64,000 nt of DNA from Pseudogulbenkiania subflava DSM 22618 (GTDB lineage: Bacteria; Pseudomonadota; Gammaproteobacteria; Burkholderiales; Chromobacteriaceae), in assembly GCF_900177275.1 (NCBI RefSeq), contig NZ_FXAG01000005.1:62001-126000 (forward strand). The letters are read 5' to 3'. A program made the translations under genes and the position numbers. Positions 29,467 through 39,195 of this stretch are shown piece by piece. The notes beneath the pieces are model-generated. The model was not told where the DNA came from. It did no database searches and saw only the letters and a program-made list of their open reading frames with translations. Positions within the stretch are counted from its first letter, which is position 1, and every line of letters starts with the position of its first letter.

Positions 29467-29537
29467 GGTTTCTCCCTGCTGGTTGCGCCGCTAAAACGTA
29501 CCTTTCATTATGGCCAATCGACGTGATTTCGCCGCCT

Positions 29538-30440
29538 TCAGGTGGCCGGCGGCACGTTGAGCCCGGCGGCGCAGGTTTCCAGCCAGTGGCAGAAGGCGCT
29601 GACGGTCGGGTCGTCCACGGCGGTGCGTGGTGCGACCCAGCAGTAGGCCCGTACCGGTACGATGGGGCTCGGCAGCGGCGTGGTCAGGCGGCCGCGGGCG
29701 ATTTCGTCTTGCGCCATCGGCATCGGCCCGAGCACTACGCCCAGCCCGTCCATGGCCGCCTCCAGCGCCAGGGAGAAGCGATCGAAGTGCAGCGTGCTGG
29801 CCGGCTTCAGATCCGGTACCCCGGCCAGCGTGAGCCAGCGCTGCCAGGCGGTCGGGCGGGTGTCGGCGTAGAGCAGGGTGTGGCGGGCCAGGTCGGCGGG
29901 GCTGGCAACGGGGGCCCGCTCCAGCAGCGCCGGGCTGCACAGCGGCTGCTCCCACTCTTCCAGGAAGGGCTTGGCGATGTGGCCTGGCCAGTCGCCGGGG
30001 CCGCGCCGGATGGCGATGTCGAAGGGGGCGTCGAGGCGGCTGATGTCACGGTCGGAGGTGACCAGGTGCAGTTCCACGTCCGGGTAGGCGTCGCGAAACT
30101 GGGTCAGCCGGGGAAGCAGCCAGTGCCGTGCAAAGGTCGGGGTGGAGTTGACCGTGAGCCGCCGCAGCCGGTCCGGCTGCAACAGCTGCGAGGTGGCGTT
30201 GGCGATCAGGTCGAGCCCGTCCTGCACCTGGATCAGATAGCGCCAGCCGGTATCGCTCAGCTTGACCCGCCCGCCGGTGCGGTCGAACAGCTTCACGCCC
30301 AGCCATTCTTCCAACTGCTTGATCTGCTTGCTCACAGCGCCATGGGTGATGAAGAGCTCGTTGGCCGCGGCCGAGAAGCTTTCCAGCCTTGCTGCCGCTT
30401 CGAAAATGCGCAAGGCATTGAGAGGAGGATAGGTATTCAT
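29538..30440 (-). CDS. LysR-family transcriptional regulator (GcvA-like)
   Basis: The 300-residue protein has an N-terminal winged helix-turn-helix (LNALRIFEAAARLESFSAAANELFITHGAVSKQIKQLEE) followed by a substrate-binding effector domain. The THGAVSKQI recognition helix resembles the GcvA/AmpR branch. It sits between acnA (same strand, 71 bp downstream) and acnB (divergent, 186 bp away). It may control one or both aconitases in response to citrate or a related acid (inference). Confidence 0.9.
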   Translation of the reverse strand: MNTYPPLNALRIFEAAARLESFSAAANELFITHGAVSKQIKQLEEWLGVKLFDRTGGRVKLSDTGWRYLIQVQDGLDLIANATSQLLQPDRLRRLTVNSTPTFARHWLLPRLTQFRDAYPDVELHLVTSDRDISRLDAPFDIAIRRGPGDWPGHIAKPFLEEWEQPLCSPALLERAPVASPADLARHTLLYADTRPTAWQRWLTLAGVPDLKPASTLHFDRFSLALEAAMDGLGVVLGPMPMAQDEIARGRLTTPLPSPIVPVRAYCWVAPRTAVDDPTVSAFCHWLETCAAGLNVPPAT

Positions 30441-30626
30441 ACTGTGATTTTAACTCACAGGCGCTGTGGCGATTACTCGTTTGTAAGCGTGGGCCAGACC
30501 GCGTAATCTTCCAGCATCAAAAAATAGGGGAGAGAATGCGATCTCCCCAGGGCGCTAGCTGGCAGGAGTCATACCTATTGCCGGCCGACTCAATCACCAA
30601 CATCTCCAGCGTAAAGGTTAAGAACG

Positions 30627-33218
30627 ATGCTTGAAGCTTACCGCCAACATGTTGCCGAGCGTGCCGCTCTCGGCATTCCGCCGCTGCCGCTTTCCGCCAA
30701 ACAGACCGAAGAGCTGGTCGAGCTCCTGAAAAACCCGCCCAAGGGCGAAGAAGATTTCCTGGTCGAGCTGATCACCCACCGCGTACCGCCGGGCGTGGAT
30801 GACGCCGCCAAGGTCAAGGCGTCCTTCCTGGCCGCCGTGGCCGACGGCGACGTGGCCTGTGCGCTGATCTCCCGCGAAAAAGCCACCGAACTGCTCGGCA
30901 CCATGCTGGGCGGCTACAACATCAAGCCGCTGATCGACCTGCTCGACGATGCTGCCGTGGCCCAGATCGCCGCCAACGGCCTGAAGAAAACCCTGCTGAT
31001 GTTCGACTCCTTCCACGACGTGCAGGAGAAAATGGACGCCGGCAACAAGTTCGCACGTGAAGTGGTCGAATCCTGGGCCAACGCCGAGTGGTTCACCAGC
31101 CGTCCGGCCGTGGCCGAGAAGATCAGCGTGACCGTGTTCAAGGTGCCGGGCGAAACCAACACCGACGACCTGTCGCCGGCACCGGATGCCTGGTCCCGCC
31201 CGGACATCCCGCTGCACTACCTGGCCATGCTGAAGAACACCCGTCCGGATGCAGCCTTCAAGCCGGAAGAAGACGGCAAGCGCGGCCCGGTTCAGTTCCT
31301 CGAAGACCTGAAGAAGAAAGGCAACCTGGTTGCCTACGTTGGCGACGTGGTCGGTACCGGTTCTTCCCGCAAGTCCGCCACCAACAGCGTGATCTGGGCG
31401 ACAGGTGAAGACATCCCGTTCGTGCCGAACAAGCGCTTCGGCGGCGTGTGCCTGGGCGGCAAGATCGCCCCGATCTTCTTCAACACCCAGGAAGACTCCG
31501 GCGCGCTGCCGATCGAAGTCGACGTCTCCAAGATGGAGATGGGCGATGTGGTCGACATCTACCCGTACCAGGGCAAGATCGAGAAGAACGGCGAGAAGAT
31601 TGCCGACTTCGCGCTCAAGTCCGACGTGATCCTGGACGAAGTGCGCGCCGGTGGCCGTATCAATCTGATCATCGGCCGAGGTCTGACCAGCAAGGCGCGT
31701 GAGGCGCTGGGTCTGCCGGCCTCCACCGAATTCCGCCTGCCGCAAGCGCCGGCCGATTCCGGCAAGGGCTTCTCGCTGGCCCAGAAGATGGTTGGCCGCG
31801 CCTGCGGTCTGCCGGAAGGCCAGGGCGTGCGTCCGGGCACCTACTGCGAACCGAAGATGACCACCGTCGGCTCGCAGGATACCACCGGCCCGATGACCCG
31901 CGACGAGCTGAAGGATCTGGCTTGCCTGGGCTTCTCCGCCGACCTCGTGATGCAGTCGTTCTGCCACACTGCCGCCTATCCGAAGCCGGTGGACGTGAAG
32001 ATGCACAAGGAACTGCCGGCCTTCATCTCCACCCGCGGCGGCGTTGCCCTGCGTCCGGGCGACGGCGTGATCCACTCCTGGCTTAACCGTCTGCTGCTGC
32101 CGGATACCGTCGGCACCGGCGGTGACTCGCACACCCGTTTCCCGATCGGCATTTCCTTCCCGGCCGGCTCCGGTCTGGTAGCCTTTGCCGCTGCGACCGG
32201 CGTGATGCCGCTCGACATGCCGGAATCGGTGCTGGTGCGCTTCAAGGGCGAAATGCAGCCGGGCGTCACCCTGCGTGACCTGGTCAACGCGATTCCGCTC
32301 TACGCCATCAAGCAAGGCCTGCTGACCGTGGCCAAGGCTGGCAAGAAGAACATCTTCTCTGGCCGCATCCTGGAAATCGAAGGTCTGCCGAACCTCAAGG
32401 TCGAGCAGGCGTTCGAACTGTCCGACGCCTCGGCCGAGCGCTCCGCCGCCGGTTGTGCCGTGCACCTGAACAAGGACCCGATCGTCGAGTACATGAAGTC
32501 GAACATCACCCTGATGAAGGTGATGATCGCCGACGGTTACGCCGACGCCCGCACCCTGGAGCGCCGCATCAAGGCCATGGAACAGTGGATCGCCAGCGGC
32601 GAACTGCTGCAGCCGGATGCCGATGCCGAGTACGCCGCCGTGATCGAAATCGATCTGGCCGACATCCACGAGCCGATCGTGGCCTGCCCGAACGACCCGG
32701 ACGACGTGAAGACCTTGTCCGACGTAGCCGGCGCCAAGATCGACGAAGTGTTCATCGGCTCGTGCATGACCAACATCGGTCACTTCCGTGCCGCTTCGAA
32801 GCTGCTGGAAGGCAAGCGCGACATCCCGGTCAAGCTGTGGGTCGCCCCGCCGACCAAGATGGACGCTCAGCAGTTGACCAACGAAGGTCACTACGGCGTG
32901 TTCGGCACGGCCGGCGCCCGTACCGAAATGCCGGGCTGCTCGCTGTGCATGGGTAACCAGGCCCAGGTGCGCGAAGGCGCCACCGTGATGTCGACCTCGA
33001 CCCGTAACTTCCCGAACCGTCTGGGCAAGAACACCAACGTGTATCTCGGCTCGGCGGAACTGGCTGCGATCTGCTCCAAGCTGGGTCGCATCCCGAGCAA
33101 GGAAGAGTACATGGCCGACATCGGCGTCATCAACAAGCAGGCTGCCGACGTCTACCGCTACATGAACTTCGACCAGATCGACGAGTTCAAGGAAGTGGCC
33201 GGCACGGTCAATGTCTAA
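30627..33218 (+). CDS. acnB: Bifunctional aconitate hydratase 2 / 2-methylisocitrate dehydratase
   Basis: The 863-residue AcnB is the main growth-phase TCA aconitase of Proteobacteria. The N-terminal HEAT-like domain ([22 protein letters not shown]) is followed by the swivel domain ([20 protein letters not shown]) and the catalytic domains. Cluster cysteines are in [15 protein letters not shown] and [13 protein letters not shown]. The substrate block [19 protein letters not shown] is intact. It lies divergent from the LysR gene and is followed by a strong terminator. Confidence 0.97.
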   Translation: MLEAYRQHVAERAALGIPPLPLSAKQTEELVELLKNPPKGEEDFLVELITHRVPPGVDDAAKVKASFLAAVADGDVACALISREKATELLGTMLGGYNIKPLIDLLDDAAVAQIAANGLKKTLLMFDSFHDVQEKMDAGNKFAREVVESWANAEWFTSRPAVAEKISVTVFKVPGETNTDDLSPAPDAWSRPDIPLHYLAMLKNTRPDAAFKPEEDGKRGPVQFLEDLKKKGNLVAYVGDVVGTGSSRKSATNSVIWATGEDIPFVPNKRFGGVCLGGKIAPIFFNTQEDSGALPIEVDVSKMEMGDVVDIYPYQGKIEKNGEKIADFALKSDVILDEVRAGGRINLIIGRGLTSKAREALGLPASTEFRLPQAPADSGKGFSLAQKMVGRACGLPEGQGVRPGTYCEPKMTTVGSQDTTGPMTRDELKDLACLGFSADLVMQSFCHTAAYPKPVDVKMHKELPAFISTRGGVALRPGDGVIHSWLNRLLLPDTVGTGGDSHTRFPIGISFPAGSGLVAFAAATGVMPLDMPESVLVRFKGEMQPGVTLRDLVNAIPLYAIKQGLLTVAKAGKKNIFSGRILEIEGLPNLKVEQAFELSDASAERSAAGCAVHLNKDPIVEYMKSNITLMKVMIADGYADARTLERRIKAMEQWIASGELLQPDADAEYAAVIEIDLADIHEPIVACPNDPDDVKTLSDVAGAKIDEVFIGSCMTNIGHFRAASKLLEGKRDIPVKLWVAPPTKMDAQQLTNEGHYGVFGTAGARTEMPGCSLCMGNQAQVREGATVMSTSTRNFPNRLGKNTNVYLGSAELAAICSKLGRIPSKEEYMADIGVINKQAADVYRYMNFDQIDEFKEVAGTVNV

Positions 33219-33299
33219 GCACGGCGAGGTTCTCCGTGTGGTGGTGTTCTCTGCGGCGGTTTGCCGCTGAGCGATGTCCCCACGGATCCCTCCGATGTG

Positions 33300-33333
33300 A
33301 AAAAATGCCCCGCCTAGTGCGGGGCATTTTTTT
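33300..33333 (+). terminator. Rho-independent terminator of acnB
   Basis: A stem ATGCCCCGC/GCGGGGCAT with loop CTAGT is followed by seven T. The A-run on the left makes it usable from both sides, serving also the convergent HIT gene at 33441. Confidence 0.93.
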
Positions 33334-33440
33334 GGCGCATGCTCCGCTCGCTTCCGGTGTCATCAACAATCGTGACGGTGCCAATCCGTTGCGCTATTCC
33401 CTGGCGGGGCAGGAGAGAGCCGTAGTCCCAGTCAATTGCT

Positions 33441-33869
33441 CTATTCGAGTTCGGGCCAGGCGGCAATGATTCGTTTGGCGAGCTCTTTCAGCTTGTCTGT
33501 ATCTTCCCGCCGCGCTGCGTGCGGAGCGAGGAATTCCCCGCTGTGCCTCGGAATCACGTGGATGTGAAAGTGAGGTACGGTCTGACCGGCCGCGCTGCCG
33601 TTCGCCTGAGCCAGGATCATGCCGGGAGGGTTCAGGGCTGCCCTGACCGCGATGGCCGCCTTGCGTGCGGTCAGCATGCAGGCCGCCGCCGCATTGTCGG
33701 AGAGTTCGAAAATCTGCGATGCGGGTTCTTTGGGGATAACGAGGAGATGACCTTCTGCCTGGGGCATGATGTCCATGAACACGAGCGTCATCTGGTCTTC
33801 GAAAACTTTGATGCATGGGGCTTGGCCACGCAGGATTTGGGCAAATACGTTGTTGGGATCGTAAGACAT
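33441..33869 (-). CDS. HIT-family nucleotide-binding hydrolase
   Basis: The 142-residue histidine-triad protein has the motif VPHFHIHVIPR (H100, H102, H104), which binds the nucleotide phosphate. Such proteins hydrolyse adenosine phosphoramidates or dinucleoside polyphosphates. The start has a GGAA ribosome site. It is cytoplasmic. The exact subfamily is not resolved. Confidence 0.92.
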   Translation of the reverse strand: MSYDPNNVFAQILRGQAPCIKVFEDQMTLVFMDIMPQAEGHLLVIPKEPASQIFELSDNAAAACMLTARKAAIAVRAALNPPGMILAQANGSAAGQTVPHFHIHVIPRHSGEFLAPHAARREDTDKLKELAKRIIAAWPELE

Positions 33870-34219
33870 GATGTTTTCCGTTCGATGAGCCAGGGTTCAT
33901 TGTAGTGCAGGCCGGGCGTGGTCGAGCGTCCGGAGTGATTTGCCATCAGGCCCCGAAACCGGCTCCCCGGCGCACACTCCGCGCCCGCCTCCTGTCGTCG
34001 TCTGGCCAGGTGCCGGCCGCTCAACCCGGCGCCGGCTTGCTGTTGTTGCGGCCTGTGGTTGACGAAGGCGGCCTCGAGGCCGAGTTGCGCCGGTTCGGCC
34101 AACTGCGCCATGACCGTCCAGCAAGGCAGCATCCGCTGGGCAGCGGCCAGTTCGGCGAGTGCCGGGCAGCATTCCGCCCGCAAGGGTGCGGCTTGCGGGG
34201 GGTACACAAAGCGCGGCAC
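33870..34219. other. 350-bp spacer with a possible decayed reading frame
   Basis: A minus-strand frame opens with GTG at 34219, right after the stop of the Sua5-like gene, and shows chromosomal-looking codon use for about 110 codons (RAECCPALAELAAAQR and LGLEAAFVNHR). It then runs out of frame into the HIT gene. I do not recognise the protein. It may be a gene remnant. The spacer also contains one copy of the TTGGCCGAA motif at 34095-34103. No RNA gene is seen. Confidence 0.35.
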
Positions 34220-35200
34220 TCAGCGGCATCGCTCTGGAGAGCCCAAGCTGGAGCTGGCTCGCAGCAAGCGATCACGAACATGGAGCCATTCCGGTGTGTC
34301 GGGGGGCATCTCGATCAGGATGCTCTCGCTGCCGCTCGATTCCGCCTGATGCAGCACGGCGTAGAGCTGGCTGGCGTAGGCCGCCGGATCGGCTGGCAGC
34401 AGATAGCTGCGGTGCGTGCTCATCGGCAACGCGCGAAACCCGATGAAGGCGCATTTTCCGCTCGGCGCGTCCTGCGCCAGACGGGCTCGGTCGTTATTCT
34501 CGAAGCGGTGGCATGGCAGCCGGGGCGCGTAGTGGGAGTCCAGCGCGCCGGGCACTCTGGGGGCGGGTGCGCTGTGGCGCTGCGCCAGCGGCAGATAGCC
34601 GGCCAGTTGACTGGCGCTGATGCAGCCGGGGCGCAGGATTCTCGCCTCCGGCCCGGACAGGTCCAGGATGGTGGATTCCACGCCGACGCGGCAATCGCCG
34701 CCATCCAGCACGGCATCGATACGGCCCTCCATATGTTTGAGCACATGCGCGGCACTGGTGGGGCTGATATGGCCGAAGGGGTTGGCCGAAGGCGCGACTA
34801 CCGCGCATCCCAGCTTGTCGAGCACTGCCTGGAACAGCGGGTGCGCCGACCAGCGCACCGCGATGGTGTCCTGACCGCCGGTAATCAGCGAGGGAACGGC
34901 TGGAGCCGCAGGCAGCACCAGGGTGAGCGGCCCGGGCCAGAAGGCCTCAGCCAGGCGGAACGCCACGGGCGGTATCCGGCAGGCCCAGCGTGTCAGATGG
35001 GAGAGGTCGGGAAGGTGGACGATGAGGGGATGGTCGGCCGGCCGGCCTTTCGCGCTGAAGACCTTGGCGATGGCCTGCGTGTCTTCGGCACAGGCGGCCA
35101 GGCCGTACACCGTCTCGGTCGGCAGGGCGACCAAGCGGCCTTCGCGTAGCAGGCGGGCGGCGCGGTCGATATCTTCGGGGTGGGCGTTCAGGTAGTCCAT
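34220..35200 (-). CDS. L-threonylcarbamoyladenylate synthase, Sua5 type
   Basis: The 326-residue protein has an N-terminal YrdC domain (GRLVALPTETVYGLAA, KGRPADHPLIVHL, AFWPGPLTLVL, VAPSANPFGHISPTSA, STILDLSG, ILRPG) followed by a linker with PGALDSHYAPRLP and a C-terminal Sua5 domain. It makes threonylcarbamoyl-AMP for the t6A37 modification of ANN-decoding tRNAs. The start MDYLNAHPED is chosen because the longer open frame upstream has no family-like sequence. Many Proteobacteria carry the shorter TsaC form; the Sua5 form also occurs. Confidence 0.93.
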   Translation of the reverse strand: MDYLNAHPEDIDRAARLLREGRLVALPTETVYGLAACAEDTQAIAKVFSAKGRPADHPLIVHLPDLSHLTRWACRIPPVAFRLAEAFWPGPLTLVLPAAPAVPSLITGGQDTIAVRWSAHPLFQAVLDKLGCAVVAPSANPFGHISPTSAAHVLKHMEGRIDAVLDGGDCRVGVESTILDLSGPEARILRPGCISASQLAGYLPLAQRHSAPAPRVPGALDSHYAPRLPCHRFENNDRARLAQDAPSGKCAFIGFRALPMSTHRSYLLPADPAAYASQLYAVLHQAESSGSESILIEMPPDTPEWLHVRDRLLRASSSLGSPERCR

Positions 35201-35261
35201 GCTTGGGTTCTCAAGGGTTGCAGACAGGAGGCAGGCCTGCGCAGCAGTCTGCCCGGCGGCT

Positions 35262-37637
35262 TCACAGCTCGGCGGCATGCCAGTCGCCATCGCGCCATTG
35301 TTCCAGTTTGTCTTCGGCGATGCGGTACAGATGCAACCAGCGGTTGGCGACGAGTCTTGCCACGTCTGGCTGGTGCGCCAGGGCCTGTTCGATCAAAACG
35401 GCGGGCGCGTCGATGCAGGCCGCCAGGCGCAAGGGTTCATGCCGCCAGCGGCTGCCGTCATGCACGGACTGCCAGGAAAGACCGATGCGCAAGTCGCCGC
35501 TATTGCCTTCAAACACCCCGATACGGCCGCCTACCACGTTATGCAGCAGCTTGTTGCCGCTGCCGAACCGCTTGGGGTCCACCACGGAAGCGAAGTACTG
35601 CATGTTGATCCAGTGCGCCACCACCAGCGGCCCAGCCAGGATGCCGGTAAGCAGCCGGGCATCCGGATCATGCTGCCAGTCGTATTCCTGCAGGAAGGCA
35701 CGTCCGCCGAGGTCCAGTTGTGCCGTGCGCGCGCGCGGGGCAGCGATAAAGAAGGCATTGTTGGTCAGCCCCCATTCGGGCCGGGTTTCCGCCCAGTGAT
35801 GCCCCTTTTGCCGCAGCAGCGCCAGCAGCGCGTCATCGTCGAGGTTGTCCGGCACGCCATCGATGCCGGCACGGCGGGCGCGGGCGCGTCGTTCCACCTG
35901 ATCGAGCAAGGGGCGCAGCGCTTCGGCGCGCTGGCGCAAGGCCGGGTCTTGCGAGCGTGCCGGCAGAATGTGCAGCTCATCGCTATGGGTCAGATGCAGC
36001 ACCGGCAGGAACACGGTGTCGGATGGAATCGCCAGGCCGGCCGAGGCCAGGCCTGCGCGCACCGCCGGACGCTGCAGCCAGTCGCTCAGCAACAGCACGT
36101 GCAGATGCCCGCCGTGCCCGCCGCAGGCGCCGCACTGCAGGGCCGAGGCTTGCGGGTTGTTGCTGCTGTGGCTGGCATGCCCGATCAACAGTACGGTGCG
36201 GGGAAAGTCGGTGCCGAGCCCCATGGCCGGCAGCAGGGTGGTCAGCACGGAGACGATGGTTTCGGTGTCTAGCTGGCGGCCTACCGACACCATGGCCTTG
36301 TCCTCGCCGTTCAGCCAGGGGTCCACTTCGGCCAACGTGGCGCGCGTCTTGCTCGGAAACGCCTTGCGCAGCAGCTTGCCGGCCTTGGTCAGGCCGGCGC
36401 TTTCCACCAGCGTGAAGGAAGACAGCGGGGCGCGCTGGAAGTGGCCCCACTCTTCGAGTCCCTTCTCCACCGGCGGCGCCAGCGCCTCCCAGCTTGGCGC
36501 CAGCAGGCCGGGCAGGCGGGGCTGGGGGCGGGTTTCTCCGGCGAAGCGGATGGCCAGCGGCAGCCCGAAAAAGCCGGCGAAACCGGCGCTGCTGGCATCG
36601 GGCATCACCTGTTCCAGCGCCCGGCGCATCGGCTCGGAACGGACATCGATACAGAACACCGCATGCAGTTCGCGGCCGATGCCGCCGGCTTGCGCGTCCT
36701 GGTGGGGCAGGGCTGCCAGCAGCGGCGCATGGGCGGCAAGCTCGGCAGCGCGTTGCCAGATCAGCTCACGGTCGCAGGCCTGCGTTGCTGGCGTCGGCAC
36801 GGACCAGGCGGCTTGCCAGCGCTGCCAGCGGCTGCCGACTTCGCGTTCGCCATCGTCGAGCAGGCACTCCCAGGCCAATTGCATGGCAAGCAGCTCTTGC
36901 AGCAGCGAACAGCGCTTGCCGGCCAGTTCGGCCTGCCACAGCTGGTAGCGGCACCAAGCCGCCCAGCCGCTGTTGCGCAGCAACAGGACATAAAACCAGT
37001 CGCTGAGCCAAGGGCTGGCGGGCTGTAGCTGTGCCATCGCATGGCGGAACAGCTGGTCATGCTCCTTCGGCAAACCTGCGATCGCCTGTTGCAGCCGTTG
37101 CTTGAGCCTGGCGTCGGGGCTCGGTACTGGCTGAATCGCCATTTCCTCCAGCCACGAGCGGTACAGGCTGCGCTGGCGATTCGGCTGCCAGTCGGCCTGG
37201 TCGTGGTCGAACCAGGCGGCGCAGCATTGGCTGATCTGCTGCGTCACCACCTGGCGCCAGGTCTGCAACCCGGCATGGCCGGCCGGGTCGACGCGCAAAT
37301 CGCCCAGCAGCAGCGCTGTGTTTTCCGGGCCAGGCTTGTTTGCCGCGCCGTGCAGCCACTCGTCCGGCGACAGGGTTTCGCCGTGCTCCCGCATGGCGGC
37401 GGCCAGATGCCGAGGGCTGATCAGGCCGCTGTCGTATTGCCGGCGGTAATGCGCCTCGTCGAGATGCAGGCCGCTGCCCGCCAGACGATGCAGATAGTGG
37501 TGTGCCTGGGCGAAGGGCATGTCACGCAAGCCCCAGTAGGGCGAGCTGGCCAGCAGGCTGTCCAGCGGCCAGCTTGGCGCGATGCGGTTGGCCGCTTCGA
37601 TTGCCGCCGTCTGCCAGTCAAGATCGGGCTTTGTCAT
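35262..37637 (-). CDS. dabA: Inorganic carbon uptake protein DabA (DUF2309/UPF0753)
   Basis: The 791-residue protein of the DUF2309 family has a beta-carbonic-anhydrase-like zinc site. The predicted ligands are C329 and D331 in AVFCIDVRSEPMRR, and H487 and C502 in LLIGHASHSSNNPQASALQCGACGG. Their spacing equals that reported for Halothiobacillus DabA (Cys-x-Asp; His-x14-Cys). DabA with DabB is thought to hydrate CO2 to bicarbonate in one direction, driven by cation flow. The start MTKPDLDWQ overlaps the dabB stop by 4 bp (ATGA). No Rubisco or carboxysome genes are in view, so the likely role is anaplerotic bicarbonate supply in low CO2 (inference). Confidence 0.93.
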   Translation of the reverse strand: MTKPDLDWQTAAIEAANRIAPSWPLDSLLASSPYWGLRDMPFAQAHHYLHRLAGSGLHLDEAHYRRQYDSGLISPRHLAAAMREHGETLSPDEWLHGAANKPGPENTALLLGDLRVDPAGHAGLQTWRQVVTQQISQCCAAWFDHDQADWQPNRQRSLYRSWLEEMAIQPVPSPDARLKQRLQQAIAGLPKEHDQLFRHAMAQLQPASPWLSDWFYVLLLRNSGWAAWCRYQLWQAELAGKRCSLLQELLAMQLAWECLLDDGEREVGSRWQRWQAAWSVPTPATQACDRELIWQRAAELAAHAPLLAALPHQDAQAGGIGRELHAVFCIDVRSEPMRRALEQVMPDASSAGFAGFFGLPLAIRFAGETRPQPRLPGLLAPSWEALAPPVEKGLEEWGHFQRAPLSSFTLVESAGLTKAGKLLRKAFPSKTRATLAEVDPWLNGEDKAMVSVGRQLDTETIVSVLTTLLPAMGLGTDFPRTVLLIGHASHSSNNPQASALQCGACGGHGGHLHVLLLSDWLQRPAVRAGLASAGLAIPSDTVFLPVLHLTHSDELHILPARSQDPALRQRAEALRPLLDQVERRARARRAGIDGVPDNLDDDALLALLRQKGHHWAETRPEWGLTNNAFFIAAPRARTAQLDLGGRAFLQEYDWQHDPDARLLTGILAGPLVVAHWINMQYFASVVDPKRFGSGNKLLHNVVGGRIGVFEGNSGDLRIGLSWQSVHDGSRWRHEPLRLAACIDAPAVLIEQALAHQPDVARLVANRWLHLYRIAEDKLEQWRDGDWHAAEL

Positions 37638-39100
37638 GAGGGGGGGCCTCCCTGAGCGCCGGAAAGGGTTGGATTGCCCGGCAGCGCCAGGCGGGAGCGT
37701 AGCGTGGCGCGCACCCACCATTCATCCAGATACAAACCGCCGAACGCCAAGGCGTAGAGCCGCTGGCTCAGCCCGTGGCCGGGGTGGCGTGCCAGCCAGC
37801 CTTGCAGCAGGTAGAGCGCGGCAAAGAACAATGCAACCAGCGCCTGACAGAGTAGCGGCGCGCCAGCATGGTCGGTCTGCAGGCTGGCGAACAGGCTATG
37901 CAGCAACAGGTAGACCTGGCACAGCGTCAAGGCCAGCACGCATCCGTGCAGCCGCTGGCACAGCGGAGCCAGCCCCAGGCCGATGATCACGACCAGCAAG
38001 AGCGGCGGCTGCAGGGGGTGGGCAAGGGCATGCGACCAGGCTTGCAGACTCAGAACCAACAGTGCGGTGCCGGCGATGCCACTGGCCAGATGCCGCCAGG
38101 CGCTGCTGGCCAGTACCGAGGCTGGTTGACGGATGGTGGTGCGCACTTGGCTGCCGGAACTGAGGAAGGCGTGGGCTTTATAAATCGAGTGAGCCACCAG
38201 ATGGAGCAGGGCCAGCGAATACTGCCCCAGGCCGCATTCCAGCAACATGAATCCCATCTGCGCGCAGGTAGACCAGGCCAGGCGCAGCTTGATGCTGATA
38301 CGGGTTTGCATCACCCAGCAGGCTAGGCCGGCGGTCATCCCGCCCCACAGCGTCAGTAGCCAGGCCGTGGCGGGCGCTACGCTCCAGAGCGGCGCCAGCT
38401 TGATCAGCACCATGCCGCCCAGATTGACCACGCCAGCATGCAACAGCGCCGACACCGGCGTGGGGGCCTCCATGACCTGGGTCAGCCAGCCATGGAACGG
38501 CAGTTGAGCGGTTTTCAGCAACACGCAGCACACCACCAGCACGGCGCCCAGTGCCCGCGCCGCTTGCCGTACCGGCTCGGCCAGCGGCTGCGCCGCCTCC
38601 GCAAAATGCAGGGAGCCGACCGCCCAAGTGATCAACAGCGCACCCAGTAACAGACACAGTTCAGCCAGCCGGCTGGCCACCGCCTCGCGCCGGGCGGCAA
38701 TGCCGGCCTGAGGGCGGGACGGATAGAAAGTGAGCAAGGTGTGCAGCGCCCTGCTGGTCAGCAGCCAGCCGCCCAGCAAGGTCGGCCAGTCGCGGCTGGC
38801 CACTACCAGGGTCGCGCCGACGAGTAGCCAGCCAATCGCTTTCAGGTAGCGGCCCTGGCCCTGTTCGCCGCTGAGATAGCGGACGGAAAACCGCAGGATC
38901 ACCCAGGCCAGCAACTGGATCAGCAATTGAAACAGCAAGCCGGGCTGGACCCCATTCACCGCCATCAGCAGGACGGCGGCAAGGGCGCCGGCAGCGGCGC
39001 TGGCTTGAGCCAGCCACCAGTGACGAACCAGCGATGGCTTGCCGATGGCCGGCAGCAGCCACAGCAAGGCAATCAACGCATGCTCGGAGAGCAACAACAT
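37634..39100 (-). CDS. dabB: DabB, proton-pumping NADH-quinone oxidoreductase subunit L-like membrane protein
   Basis: The 488-residue protein has about 14 TM segments and the proton_antipo_M signature (LLKTAQLPFHGWLTQVMEAPTPVSALLHAGVVNLGG), which includes the conserved Lys and Glu/His of antiporter-like subunits. It is the membrane half of the DAB system, coupled to DabA by a 4-bp overlap. It is the first gene of the dabBA operon and divergent from a LysR gene, 95 bp away. Confidence 0.92.
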   Translation of the reverse strand: MLLLSEHALIALLWLLPAIGKPSLVRHWWLAQASAAAGALAAVLLMAVNGVQPGLLFQLLIQLLAWVILRFSVRYLSGEQGQGRYLKAIGWLLVGATLVVASRDWPTLLGGWLLTSRALHTLLTFYPSRPQAGIAARREAVASRLAELCLLLGALLITWAVGSLHFAEAAQPLAEPVRQAARALGAVLVVCCVLLKTAQLPFHGWLTQVMEAPTPVSALLHAGVVNLGGMVLIKLAPLWSVAPATAWLLTLWGGMTAGLACWVMQTRISIKLRLAWSTCAQMGFMLLECGLGQYSLALLHLVAHSIYKAHAFLSSGSQVRTTIRQPASVLASSAWRHLASGIAGTALLVLSLQAWSHALAHPLQPPLLLVVIIGLGLAPLCQRLHGCVLALTLCQVYLLLHSLFASLQTDHAGAPLLCQALVALFFAALYLLQGWLARHPGHGLSQRLYALAFGGLYLDEWWVRATLRSRLALPGNPTLSGAQGGPPS

Positions 39101-39195
39101 AAGGACACCATGCCGAATTGAGACACCGGCACTATGCCCGCCAAATTATGTTCGGTAAAATACATTAATCCGCACAAATCAATCTATTTTATAGA

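Noticed and set aside
30618-32891. Long open frame (757 codons) on the minus strand opposite acnB
   Set aside because: It is a mirror frame of a highly conserved high-GC gene. Its translation is rich in His, Gln and Gly with no family motifs, and acnB is certain.
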